Assembly (NCBI GenBank): GCA_964508495.1
Contig: CAZDUA010000031.1
Coordinates: 1 to 62,141, forward strand
Reading direction: 5' to 3'
Origin: CABMGU01 sp964508495
Lineage (GTDB): Archaea; Nanobdellota; Nanobdellia; Woesearchaeales; ARS49
Length of the DNA: 62,141 bases
Part shown: positions 39,547-47,821 of the stretch, one piece after another
Numbering within the stretch: position 1 is the first letter of the stretch
Layout of the letters: every line of letters begins with the position of its first letter
Position numbers and translations under genes: made by a program
Notes under the pieces: model-generated
The model's database searches: none
The model's input: the letters and a program-made list of their open reading frames with translations, nothing else
What the model was told of the DNA's origin: nothing

Positions 39547-41952
39547 TTAAAATCCTGCCAGTGAGCTTTGTTTTGTCTCGCTTACTAAATCGTCCACTTT
39601 GATGTCAAGCACTGCGAATATTCTTTCTACTCCCGGTATTATCTGGTTCTGTATATAGTACTCTCCATCGTATTCTTCTTGTGTTGTTTCTTCTGGCAGT
39701 CTGACTTTGTCTCGTATTACTTTTCCTTTGCCTTTTACTACGACATATTTGACAATTGTTCCCGCTCCTGCTGTTTGTCCTTTTGCTTGCATTCTTTGCG
39801 CTGCTGCCACGTGCGGTCCTATTGACGTGTATGCTTCTATTTCTTTTGATAGCGCTGTATGAATAACGACTTTTGCCAGCGGTATCTTGTTTTTTCTCAT
39901 TTGTTCAACAATGTCCCTGACGTATGCTTTTGCTTTTTTGGGATCATGTTCTTTGAGTATGATTTCTAGAACTGTTCTTTGTACGTCTTTTGCGATGAAG
40001 CTCCAGTTTCTTCTTACTGATTCAAATCCTTTGATTTTCATCGTGCCTTTTTCGTCTAGCAGGGCGTATTTCTTTTTGGCTCCTGAGTCTCCTGCTTTTA
40101 TTGAGACAAATATTCCTGCTGGGTAGAATCCTTCGTAGTCTAGTTCCATTAGTCCTGGCAGGTCTTTGTTGATTTTTTCCATTAGTGCTAGCGCGTCTTC
40201 TTTGGTTTTCTTTTCTAATAGCAGGAATACGCTGTCTGTGTCAGAATATAGTACTGTAAATCCTGATTGTTGTGCGGTTTCTATTGCTTTATGTATATAG
40301 TGTCTTGCCCAGGCGGTTGTGCTTTCTGCGCATTCTATGCAGTAGTATCTTGCTGGCGCAAAGCCCATGTAGCCGTAGAAACTGTTGGCGAGCACTTTTA
40401 GTGCTTCTGAGCGTGCTGCTAGTAATGGGTCTTTGCTCGTCTTCAATTGTTTCTTCAGCTCCGCTCTTCTTAAGATTAATTCAGAGATGACCGTGCTAAA
40501 CAATCCTTTTCTTTTTGCGCAGTACCAGAATGTTCCTCTGTCTGTTTGCATTTTTGGGGTGTCTTTGCAGCATTTGCAGTTTAGTGTTCCTCTGCTGATG
40601 TTGTGTGATGCGATTATGCTTGGATATAGGCTTCTGTAGTCGAAGACTGTTATATTTTGGTAGAATCCTGGTTTTGGCTCGTATACGAATGCTCCTTTGA
40701 TTCTGTCTGACATTCTTTGCATTTCTTCTGATTTTCTTGGCCGGTTGAGTAATATTTCATTTTTCGCGCTTGCTTGGTTCATTAAATACCATTCTACGAA
40801 TGTTGAGAATGTCATTCTGTTGATGTCGTATGGTGGTAGTTTGATTATTCTGACGAACTCTATCAGGTTTGGCAGTACTTTTTCTGTTAATTTGTATGTT
40901 AGAACGCAGTCTTGCAAATTATATTTGCAGTATTCTTCTAGTTCTTCTCCTCCTTTGTCCCATACTTTAAAGAATTTTTCTATGTCGACTTTGTGTTTTG
41001 TTTCGCCGACGAGCTCTTTTCCTACTGCGTCCAGTGTGTAAGTGTCTGTTTTTAGAGAGCGCGCGATTACTTTTCTTATGAACTTGAATATGTCTATGTG
41101 TGCTATGCCCGTAATTTTTGCTTCTTTTTGTGTTTTGCCTAGAATTTCCAGGTCGCTGTAGTCCAGTCCGATGTCTAGTTTGACTTTGTTGATTTTTGCT
41201 CTGTCTACTATGTATGGCAGGTCAAATCCGTCTGAGAAATATCCTACTAGCATGTCTGGTCCGTAATCATTTACTAGTTCTACGAATCTTTGCAGGCAGT
41301 CTGCTTCTGATGCTACAAATTCTATGTATTTTTCTTTTGTGGCAAACTTTTTCCACGTGATCACTCTTGAGAAGTCTTTGCCGTGCAGTCCTATCATCAG
41401 TATCGGGTTTTTTCTTGTGTCTATTCTATTTTCTGGATTGTAAGTCTCAATGTCGACCGCCAGTATTTTTGGCTGGAGTGTTTCTTCTCCTGCTGGCTTG
41501 ATGTTTTTTGCTTTGATGCACGTTACTCTTGATTGTGCTGATACTTCCTCTCCTTCAACTTCTGTCAAAGTTAGAGGAATTATTCCTTTGTCTATCAAAT
41601 ATCTGCGCGTGTAGAATATGTCGTATTCGTAGACGTCAACTCCGAGTTGTTTTGCTAAGTCTTTTAGCACTGGCATTCCTTTTGGCAGGTTTACGAAGAC
41701 TTTGAGTGCTTCTGTTTCGTATTCGTTGAGGTTTTTTTTGACTTTCTCAACTCTGATTACTTTGTAATCTTCTTGTTGTAGTGCTTCTAGAACTTTAACG
41801 TCAATGTCGCCTACAACGTAAAAGTATGGTTCAAAATCTTCGTCCAAAACGCAGATTCTTTTGTCTTTTGTTGTTCGGCCGTATAACTGTATTATTGGCT
41901 TGCCGTTCTTTACAGTGTAGTTGATGTCTGTTGGATAAAATTGTGTTTTCAC
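39547..41952 (-). CDS. polB: DNA polymerase family B
   Basis: 801 residues from a GTG at 41952. Exonuclease motif LAVDIETYNP (about 165-174) and polymerase motifs DYRSLYPSII (about 437-446, motif A), a KVLANSFYGYMGF block and YSDTDSVF (about 572-579, motif C) are intact. The zinc-like Cys cluster CKCCKD lies after motif A. It replicates or repairs the chromosome with proofreading. The gene starts 5 bases after a tandem receiver-domain gene, so the two are likely expressed from one transcript. Confidence 0.97.
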   Translation of the reverse strand: MKTQFYPTDINYTVKNGKPIIQLYGRTTKDKRICVLDEDFEPYFYVVGDIDVKVLEALQQEDYKVIRVEKVKKNLNEYETEALKVFVNLPKGMPVLKDLAKQLGVDVYEYDIFYTRRYLIDKGIIPLTLTEVEGEEVSAQSRVTCIKAKNIKPAGEETLQPKILAVDIETYNPENRIDTRKNPILMIGLHGKDFSRVITWKKFATKEKYIEFVASEADCLQRFVELVNDYGPDMLVGYFSDGFDLPYIVDRAKINKVKLDIGLDYSDLEILGKTQKEAKITGIAHIDIFKFIRKVIARSLKTDTYTLDAVGKELVGETKHKVDIEKFFKVWDKGGEELEEYCKYNLQDCVLTYKLTEKVLPNLIEFVRIIKLPPYDINRMTFSTFVEWYLMNQASAKNEILLNRPRKSEEMQRMSDRIKGAFVYEPKPGFYQNITVFDYRSLYPSIIASHNISRGTLNCKCCKDTPKMQTDRGTFWYCAKRKGLFSTVISELILRRAELKKQLKTSKDPLLAARSEALKVLANSFYGYMGFAPARYYCIECAESTTAWARHYIHKAIETAQQSGFTVLYSDTDSVFLLLEKKTKEDALALMEKINKDLPGLMELDYEGFYPAGIFVSIKAGDSGAKKKYALLDEKGTMKIKGFESVRRNWSFIAKDVQRTVLEIILKEHDPKKAKAYVRDIVEQMRKNKIPLAKVVIHTALSKEIEAYTSIGPHVAAAQRMQAKGQTAGAGTIVKYVVVKGKGKVIRDKVRLPEETTQEEYDGEYYIQNQIIPGVERIFAVLDIKVDDLVSETKQSSLAGF

Positions 41953-41957
41953 GAGAA

Positions 41958-42707
41958 TTATTGCTGCCTTTTGGGTTTTAAATGTTCCGGAAGCGCGTTT
42001 CTTAAAAGAGTTTCAAGTATACTAAATTCGAAGGGTTTTTTCATTGGAAATGCGGCGAATTGAATGCACTTTTCAATGTCTGTTTCGTTTCCGCTCATTA
42101 GGAAAAAGGGTAGTTGTTCTGGAGAATACCTTGCTCGCGCATTTCCTAAAAGGCCGTATCCTCCGATGCTGTCTGGCTGGTTGACGTCGCTGACAACAGC
42201 GTGTACTGTGTGAAGTTCTTGCAATGCGTCTTCTGCGTTCGCTGCAAGCACGGGCATATAACCTTTTTCAGCAAAGTCTTCTGCTAGGCAGTCGCGTATG
42301 TCCTGCTCATCATCAACGACTAATACGCGTGGTTTTGGAGAAGCATATTTCAACAACAGTCCGCGCAAGTCCCCCATTCCTTTTTCTGCGTATTCTGTGT
42401 TAAAGTCTCTTGCATGTATTTGTGCTTCTGAGCATTGAAAGATTATGGGTACTCTAGGATCACGGGTTCTTATTTCCATTACAACGTTTGCTCCGTTTGC
42501 GCGTGGCATATTGTAATCAGTAACAACCAGTTCTATGTTTCTGCCTTGCCGGCGTGCAGCATCATAAAGTGATATTGCTTCAATTCCGTCTGGTGCGCTT
42601 ATGACTTCTATTGGCGTGTCAATTTCTTTTTGGACTATTGCCGCCCAGCGTTTAAAAACGTCACGAACAGTTGGATCGTCTTCAGCGTGTAATATTATAT
42701 AGGTCAT
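41958..42707 (-). CDS. Tandem receiver-domain protein without output domain
   Basis: 249 residues made of two CheY-like domains (about 3-120 and 125-245). Receiver 1 has acidic residues 10-11 and a phosphoacceptor Asp64 (TDYNMP), but the Lys/Ser positions are less clear. Receiver 2 has VVDDEQ (130-135), Asp174 (SDVNQP), Ser205 (MSGN) and Lys223/224 (MKKPF), so it looks functional. No DNA-binding or kinase domain is attached. It is the first gene of an operon with polB; a TATA (ACTTTATAAAAC, plus reading 42728-42739) is close to the ATG. Confidence 0.85.
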   Translation of the reverse strand: MTYIILHAEDDPTVRDVFKRWAAIVQKEIDTPIEVISAPDGIEAISLYDAARRQGRNIELVVTDYNMPRANGANVVMEIRTRDPRVPIIFQCSEAQIHARDFNTEYAEKGMGDLRGLLLKYASPKPRVLVVDDEQDIRDCLAEDFAEKGYMPVLAANAEDALQELHTVHAVVSDVNQPDSIGGYGLLGNARARYSPEQLPFFLMSGNETDIEKCIQFAAFPMKKPFEFSILETLLRNALPEHLKPKRQQ

Positions 42708-42727
42708 AAGAGTCGAAGTTTAGCCAA

Positions 42728-42794
42728 ACTTTATAAAACCATAGTCTATAATCTCCACTATATGTCAACATTTTCATTCGATAAGTATTTAAAC
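42728..42794. promoter_or_regulatory. Divergent promoters of the receiver-polB and zinc ribbon-NYN operons
   Basis: ACTTTATAAAAC at 42728-42739 reads as GTTTTATAAAGT on the minus strand, about 22-32 bases before the ATG at 42707, and GTATTTAAAC at 42785-42794 on the plus strand, about 25-30 bases before the ATG at 42817. Both are consistent with leaderless transcripts. Confidence 0.55.
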
Positions 42795-42816
42795 GAACAT
42801 TGTTAAAAGTATTGTT

Positions 42817-42957
42817 ATGGCATTGCCTAAAGAGGTTATTCCGCCTAGTGCAAGTCAGCGTTGTCCTAAGTGTCATAAGCTGACGTGCACGTTTGATGTT
42901 GAGAATAACCGCGTCGTTTGCAGTGCTTGTGGTTTTGAGGAGAGGTTGAGAATATGA
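42817..42957 (+). CDS. 46-residue zinc ribbon, first gene of NYN-thioredoxin operon
   Basis: CPKC (16-19) and CSAC (35-38) form one zinc ribbon. Start ATG at 42817 about 25 bases after a TATA box. The stop overlaps the NYN gene start (ATGA). It may be a nucleic-acid-binding partner for the NYN RNase, which is inference. Confidence 0.7.
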   Translation: MALPKEVIPPSASQRCPKCHKLTCTFDVENNRVVCSACGFEERLRI

Positions 42958-43535
42958 GTGAAATTCATAAAGCGCAAAGAGTTGGTGTTTTTGTTGACGT
43001 TCAGAACTTGTATTATTCTGCTCGTTTTGTTTACAACGCGCACGTTAATTTCAAGACGATTTTGCAGGATGCGGTGAACGACCGGGTTCTTGTTAGAGCG
43101 CTTGCTTACGTGATTAAAACTGAGGATATCAGCAAGGAAAAATTCTTTGACGCTCTTGGCCATATTGGTTTTGAAATCAGGGCAAAAGATTTGCAAATTT
43201 TTTATGGTGGTGCTAAGAAGGGCGATTGGGACATCGGCATTGCGATGGACTGTATTGAGCTTGCCCCAAGACTTGACACTATTGTCATTGTCAGCGGCGA
43301 CGGTGATTTTGTTCCTTTAATAGAGCACTTAAAACGCGCTCTTGGCTGTCGTGTTGAGGTTGTTGCTTTTGGAAAGAGTGCCAGCGCAAAATCCATAGAA
43401 GTGGCAGACCACTTCCTTGATTTGGATAAGGATACCAAGCGTTATTTGATTAAGCCTTTGAAAAAGGCAGCGTCTGTCAATAAAGAGGTTGACACGCATA
43501 CTATGGGGGAGAAGAATGGAAGTAAACGAAGCTGA
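42954..43535 (+). CDS. NYN-domain ribonuclease (LabA/DUF88 family)
   Basis: 193 residues. The N-terminal 150 residues are a NYN/PIN-like domain with conserved acidic residues in VFVDVQNLYYSA (Asp15, Asn18), KKGDWDIGIAMD (about 88-99) and SGDGDFVPL (about 113-121). NYN proteins cut structured RNA. The gene is overlapped at its start by the zinc ribbon gene and at its end by thioredoxin (20 bases). Confidence 0.88.
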   Translation: MSEIHKAQRVGVFVDVQNLYYSARFVYNAHVNFKTILQDAVNDRVLVRALAYVIKTEDISKEKFFDALGHIGFEIRAKDLQIFYGGAKKGDWDIGIAMDCIELAPRLDTIVIVSGDGDFVPLIEHLKRALGCRVEVVAFGKSASAKSIEVADHFLDLDKDTKRYLIKPLKKAASVNKEVDTHTMGEKNGSKRS

Positions 43536-43827
43536 TTTTGACAAGGAAGTTTTGAAGAGCGATAAGCCTGTCGTGGTTGATTTTTGGGCGCCTTGGTGTG
43601 GTCCTTGTAAGATGATTGCTCCTGTTTTTGAGAAGTTGTCGCACGAGTTGAAGAATGTTAAGTTTGTCAAAGTCGACGTTGATGACAATACCAATCTTGC
43701 TCAACAGCAGGGCGTCATGGGTATTCCTTGTATTATTATTTACAAAAAAGGCGAAGAGGTTGAACGCGTTGTTGGTTTTCAGACTGAACAGCAGTTGAAG
43801 GCCAAGCTTATGAGCGCGCTTTCCTGA
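43516..43827 (+). CDS. trxA: Thioredoxin
   Basis: 103 residues from the ATG at 43516 after a GGGGGAGAAGA ribosome-binding site; a 112-residue version starting upstream is less likely. The redox site is WAPWCGPC (about 26-33) and the cis-Pro loop is GIPC. It reduces protein disulfides. It is embedded between the NYN RNase and triosephosphate isomerase genes and overlaps both. Confidence 0.96.
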   Translation: MEVNEADFDKEVLKSDKPVVVDFWAPWCGPCKMIAPVFEKLSHELKNVKFVKVDVDDNTNLAQQQGVMGIPCIIIYKKGEEVERVVGFQTEQQLKAKLMSALS

Positions 43828-44483
43828 TGCTTGCAATTATTAATTTTAAGGCTTACAAGACTTCTGTTGGATTAAATGCTCTAAAGTTAGCAAAAATTTG
43901 TGAGAGAGTGGCCAAGAAACAGCGTGCTAATATTGCTGTTGCCGTCCAGCCTTCTGATATTTTGGCTGTTGCTGCTTCTGTTAACATTCCTGTTCTTGCC
44001 CAGCATGTTGACGCGGTTGATTTTGGCGCTAAGACTGGCTGGATTCTGCCTGAAAGTGTTCAACAAGCAGGCGCTGTTGGCAGTTTGGTTAATCATTCTG
44101 AGCATAGATTGCCTTTGTCTGTTATCAAGCAGACAGTTGAACGTTTGCGAAAGCTCGGCATGCTCTCAGTGGTGTGCGCAAATACTCCTGCGATGGCTGT
44201 TAAGGTTGCAAAGTTCAAGCCTGACATTATTGCTATTGAGCCTCCTGAGTTGATTGGTGGTAATGTTGCTGTTTCTCAGGCAAAGCCTCAGGTTATTACG
44301 CAAACTACGCATAGAATAAAGTCCATTCCAATTTTGTGCGGTGCTGGTGTTAAAACTAAAGATGATGTTTCTAAGGCAGTTCAGCTTGGCGCTAAGGGCA
44401 TTCTTGTTGCTTCTGGTGTTACGAACGCCCCTAATCCTGAGAAGGCTCTCACCCAGCTAGTGAAAGGTTTCCACTCAAAGTAA
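43827..44483 (+). CDS. tpiA: Triosephosphate isomerase, archaeal type
   Basis: 218 residues, the short archaeal form. Catalytic Lys in INFKAY (Lys8), His in NHSEHR (about 91-96) and Glu in AIEPPELIG (about 131-139) are intact; phosphate-binding CGAGV and LVASGV follow. It links dihydroxyacetone phosphate and glyceraldehyde-3-phosphate, and so would also feed GpsA. It overlaps the thioredoxin stop by 1 base (TGATG). Confidence 0.95.
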   Translation: MLAIINFKAYKTSVGLNALKLAKICERVAKKQRANIAVAVQPSDILAVAASVNIPVLAQHVDAVDFGAKTGWILPESVQQAGAVGSLVNHSEHRLPLSVIKQTVERLRKLGMLSVVCANTPAMAVKVAKFKPDIIAIEPPELIGGNVAVSQAKPQVITQTTHRIKSIPILCGAGVKTKDDVSKAVQLGAKGILVASGVTNAPNPEKALTQLVKGFHSK

Positions 44484-44530
44484 CAACCTTCCAGTAGTAA
44501 ATGTCAAAAGATTTATATACGAACAAGCCA

Positions 44531-44544
44531 AAAGCTATATATAG
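44531..44544 (+). promoter_or_regulatory. TATA box upstream of kinase 4
   Basis: AAAGCTATATATAG, preceded by a second TATA-like AGATTTATATACG (44508-44520). The first would place the transcript start near 44570, at or after the TTG at 44568, favouring translation from the ATG at 44613. Confidence 0.5.
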
Positions 44545-44612
44545 AACGCTGCCATTACGATTTTCAGTTGAAAAAAGGGGAATTCTTAGTAATAGGCGGT
44601 GAAGACAACAGT

Positions 44613-47015
44613 ATGACGAATGATTTAGAAGGCAGAATGGATGAAAATAAAGGTCCGCCTACTGGTAAGCCTCCAGTTATTTCTCATGAGAAAACAGAAT
44701 TTTCTCCTCAAATTACCACTCCCAAGCCTCCAGATACTACAAAGCACGCGTTTCCGCTTCTTGGTTCAAATTTTGGTGGCGTGCAGGTTATTGAGAACCT
44801 GAAAAAGGGCGGAATGGCGGATGTCTACAAAGGAATTGACACTAAAACCGGAATGCCTGTAATCTTCAAGGCATTAAAGCCTGAATTTTATGATCAAGCA
44901 GAGGCAAAAAAGCGTTTCCTGCAGGATGCTGAATCAACTTCCAGGTTAAAGCATTCTCATATTGTTGAAACGCTTCGTCATGGAGAGCACAACGGCATTC
45001 CTTTTATAGTTTACAAGGAAATTCCTGGCGTTAAGGATTTGAGCGAATTTTTGAAGCCTGGAAGCGACATCATAATTGGACTTGAAGATTCTGTGAACAT
45101 AGCGATTCAAACATCTGAAGCCTTAATGTACTCGCACAGTGAGGGAATTGTTCATCGTGATTTCAAGCCAGGCAACGTCTTATACAATCCAATTACGCGG
45201 ATTGCAATTTTGATTGATTATGGAATTGCAAAGAGCCAGGATGAGGCTATGACGCAGGCAAGGCAGCCAATGGGTACTTTGTCGTACATGGCTCCTGAGC
45301 AGGCGCAGGATTCTTCAACAGTTACCGGCGCAGCTGACTTATACTCTTGGGGTTGCGTGTTGTATGAACTGCTCTCACGTACAACTCCTAACGAAAAAAA
45401 GACAAACGATCCTAATCATCTTTTCACTAACAGAAAGCTCACAGAGGTGCCTTTTGAGCACTGGTTGAATGATGCCATAGATATTAGAAGAAATGAATTG
45501 TCTGAACAGCTTAAAGATGAGAAAGATCCGTTTAACAAGCAGAAAATCCAGTCTTTGCTGGACGTCTTAGTGCCTGTTAGCGATGACCTTGAAGATCTTG
45601 TTATGATGGTTATGAATGCCAAGAATCCCAAGGACAGGCCTCCTTTCTACATTATGGCGCAAAGACTGCATGATCTAACTTCAAGTAATGGCCTGCTTCG
45701 CTCAATGAATACTGATGAGGACAAACGAATTAATGCAGAGAAGCAGAAAAAGTTCGAGGAAGTGGTTAAGAAAAACAAGGAGGATTTGGCGAAGATTTCA
45801 GATAAAGAGACAGAGAAAAAGAATGTCGCGACTTTATTCCTTGCGCGTTCTTTGGAAGCTCTTGCTGAAGCCACTCCGCGGTCTGATGATGCGCGTGCTG
45901 CTCATGCTCATGAAGCATTTGAATGTTATTCTAAAGTTCAAAGTGCATTGCAGTTGCACAAACGTGCAGGTGATGCCACGCTTGATGAGGTTGATGATTC
46001 TGCTGGTTGGATGAGCGCGTTTAATAATAATGAGCAGACAAGAAAACACCATCGTGAGACGAAAGTTCTTGAGAGAGAGCTTGTTGGCGTTGTTAAGGAT
46101 GCCGAAGAGGCTTTCAAGAAGAATGATATTGCTGGATTGAGCAAAACATATGGAGTTATTCCTCATAGCAGAGTGCCATTGGCTCTGAAACATCGTATTG
46201 ATGCTTTGACTCTCAGTATTGAGCAGGCTGTTCTTTCCGCATTAACTTCTGGTTTGACCGCTAGTGCTGAGGGCAATTTGAGTGTTGCCAAGGATAATTA
46301 TCGTGTTGCTTCTGTTTTCAGCGAGATGCTTCCTGAGGCTTCAAAGGATACTAAGGACAAGGTTGGAAAATTCCATCAGACTCTTCAGACTGGCGAGATT
46401 AGGCGTTTAATGAAGGATTATGAGGGTGCAAGGGGCAATGTCGATTATTTTGCGATGTATGTTTGTGCTGAAAGGATTGGCGAGTGCGCCAGGGATTTGC
46501 CTTTGGAAATATCTGGAACTTTCAAGAAGACTGCTGATGATTATATGAAAAAGCTTGAAGGCCACGATGATGACATTAGAATTTTGATAGGTTTGAAGAA
46601 GAGCGCTAAGGAGCTTCGTGAGAAGTATGATGCAGAGCTTGCCAGCTCAGAGAGGGACATTTCGTTGAATGGCCAGAGTCAAACAGGCCTTGCTCTTTTG
46701 ACAGAGGAAAGAGTTAATGATTATTTCACTAAAGTTAATGATAAAATTCAAAAGTTTGACAGTTCTGTTAAAAAGGAAAAGATTGGTCCTGAGTATGACA
46801 AGTTTAAGCAGACGCTGGCAGATTTTGTCGAGGACGTTAAGGCGGAACAGTATGCTTTGAAGCTTGGCACTGGTGATTTTGCTGCTCGTGCTGAAACTTT
46901 CTTCAATTTGATTTTGCATCACAACAGGCGCGAAAATGGTCCTAAGGAAAGGATGTATATTACTGGCTACAAGGCTTTGTTGACTGAGCGCGAGAAACAG
47001 ATTCCGTCTCAATAA
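44613..47015 (+). CDS. Hanks-type protein kinase with long helical C-terminal region (kinase 4)
   Basis: 800 residues from the ATG at 44613; a TTG at 44568 gives 15 more residues but lies at the expected transcript start. A flexible Pro/Thr-rich head (about 10-45) precedes a kinase domain with GGMADVYKG (glycine loop), FKALKP (Lys), VHRDFKPGN (about 180-188), DYG in place of DFG (about 202-204) and APEQ. Residues about 370-800 are long, charged helices typical of coiled coils, with no membrane helix, so it may bind a scaffold. The final 7 bases overlap spoIIM on the other strand. Confidence 0.88.
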   Translation: MTNDLEGRMDENKGPPTGKPPVISHEKTEFSPQITTPKPPDTTKHAFPLLGSNFGGVQVIENLKKGGMADVYKGIDTKTGMPVIFKALKPEFYDQAEAKKRFLQDAESTSRLKHSHIVETLRHGEHNGIPFIVYKEIPGVKDLSEFLKPGSDIIIGLEDSVNIAIQTSEALMYSHSEGIVHRDFKPGNVLYNPITRIAILIDYGIAKSQDEAMTQARQPMGTLSYMAPEQAQDSSTVTGAADLYSWGCVLYELLSRTTPNEKKTNDPNHLFTNRKLTEVPFEHWLNDAIDIRRNELSEQLKDEKDPFNKQKIQSLLDVLVPVSDDLEDLVMMVMNAKNPKDRPPFYIMAQRLHDLTSSNGLLRSMNTDEDKRINAEKQKKFEEVVKKNKEDLAKISDKETEKKNVATLFLARSLEALAEATPRSDDARAAHAHEAFECYSKVQSALQLHKRAGDATLDEVDDSAGWMSAFNNNEQTRKHHRETKVLERELVGVVKDAEEAFKKNDIAGLSKTYGVIPHSRVPLALKHRIDALTLSIEQAVLSALTSGLTASAEGNLSVAKDNYRVASVFSEMLPEASKDTKDKVGKFHQTLQTGEIRRLMKDYEGARGNVDYFAMYVCAERIGECARDLPLEISGTFKKTADDYMKKLEGHDDDIRILIGLKKSAKELREKYDAELASSERDISLNGQSQTGLALLTEERVNDYFTKVNDKIQKFDSSVKKEKIGPEYDKFKQTLADFVEDVKAEQYALKLGTGDFAARAETFFNLILHHNRRENGPKERMYITGYKALLTEREKQIPSQ

Positions 47016-47821
47016 ACTAATCTGTGGAACGCTGTTGCTGTTACGTATGTTTCTATGAATGCTGCGATTAATACTAGCAATAATCCAAGCAGAAGCAGTT
47101 TGATGTCGTTCTTTAGAACGTTCTTGAACGCGTTTCCTGTTAGTTTTTCGTGAATTATTGCTCTTGATAGTGATGCTCCTGCCATTGCTGTTAGGATGTA
47201 GCCTGTGCTTTCTGGTATCATGTGTAATAATGCAATCAATGTCAGTTGTATTGCGCCCGCCCATCTATTGAAGAGTTCTATTATGAATGCTGCGAAGAAT
47301 GATGCGTTGTAAGTCAATAAGAATACTGCTCCTGCGCCGTAGAATACTGATAATACAAAGCCGATTAGCAAGTACCAGACGTTGTGCGAGAACACTGCCA
47401 TTACTGTCGTAATATCTGGCGTGTAAACTGTTGTTGTGAATTTGCTTATTATTTCCGGCTTTAGGTGTTCGTGTTCGAGCTGTGCCAGTTGATATCCTAA
47501 CGAATCAGGGTTTACTGCTCCTAATACTAGAAATCCTGCTAACACTCCTAGGAATGCGCCTATGAAGCACCTTATCGTTATTCTATGCCGTTTCCAGAAG
47601 TGTGAGACTCCTTTGCTTTCCATTTTTTCTTCGACTATGATTAAATGGTGTAGGCTTGGCACGAGTAATATTGTTAAAAGTAAAACCGTGGCTAAGCTTT
47701 GGTCTGGGAAGTATAGTTGTTGTACTGCGTATGCTACGAAGACGTAAATTGCGCTTAGTACGAATACGAATGGTACGTGTCGTACGACTATTTTTCTGTC
47801 GAGAAATTGTTCAAGCACCAT
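47009..47821 (-). CDS. SpoIIM/DUF95-family membrane protein
   Basis: 270 residues with about six membrane helices. The family pattern (ALLHMIPESTGYILTAMAG near 190-210) matches archaeal SpoIIM-like proteins; in Bacillus SpoIIM takes part in engulfment peptidoglycan hydrolysis, but archaea lack this. It begins 1 base after the surface protein gene ends, so it may help export or anchor that protein (inference from adjacency). Confidence 0.8.
   Translation of the reverse strand: MVLEQFLDRKIVVRHVPFVFVLSAIYVFVAYAVQQLYFPDQSLATVLLLTILLVPSLHHLIIVEEKMESKGVSHFWKRHRITIRCFIGAFLGVLAGFLVLGAVNPDSLGYQLAQLEHEHLKPEIISKFTTTVYTPDITTVMAVFSHNVWYLLIGFVLSVFYGAGAVFLLTYNASFFAAFIIELFNRWAGAIQLTLIALLHMIPESTGYILTAMAGASLSRAIIHEKLTGNAFKNVLKNDIKLLLLGLLLVLIAAFIETYVTATAFHRLVY

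Noticed and set aside
44568..44612. TTG start for kinase 4
   Set aside because: The TATA box at 44531-44544 puts the transcript start at about the TTG itself, so the ATG at 44613 is more likely.
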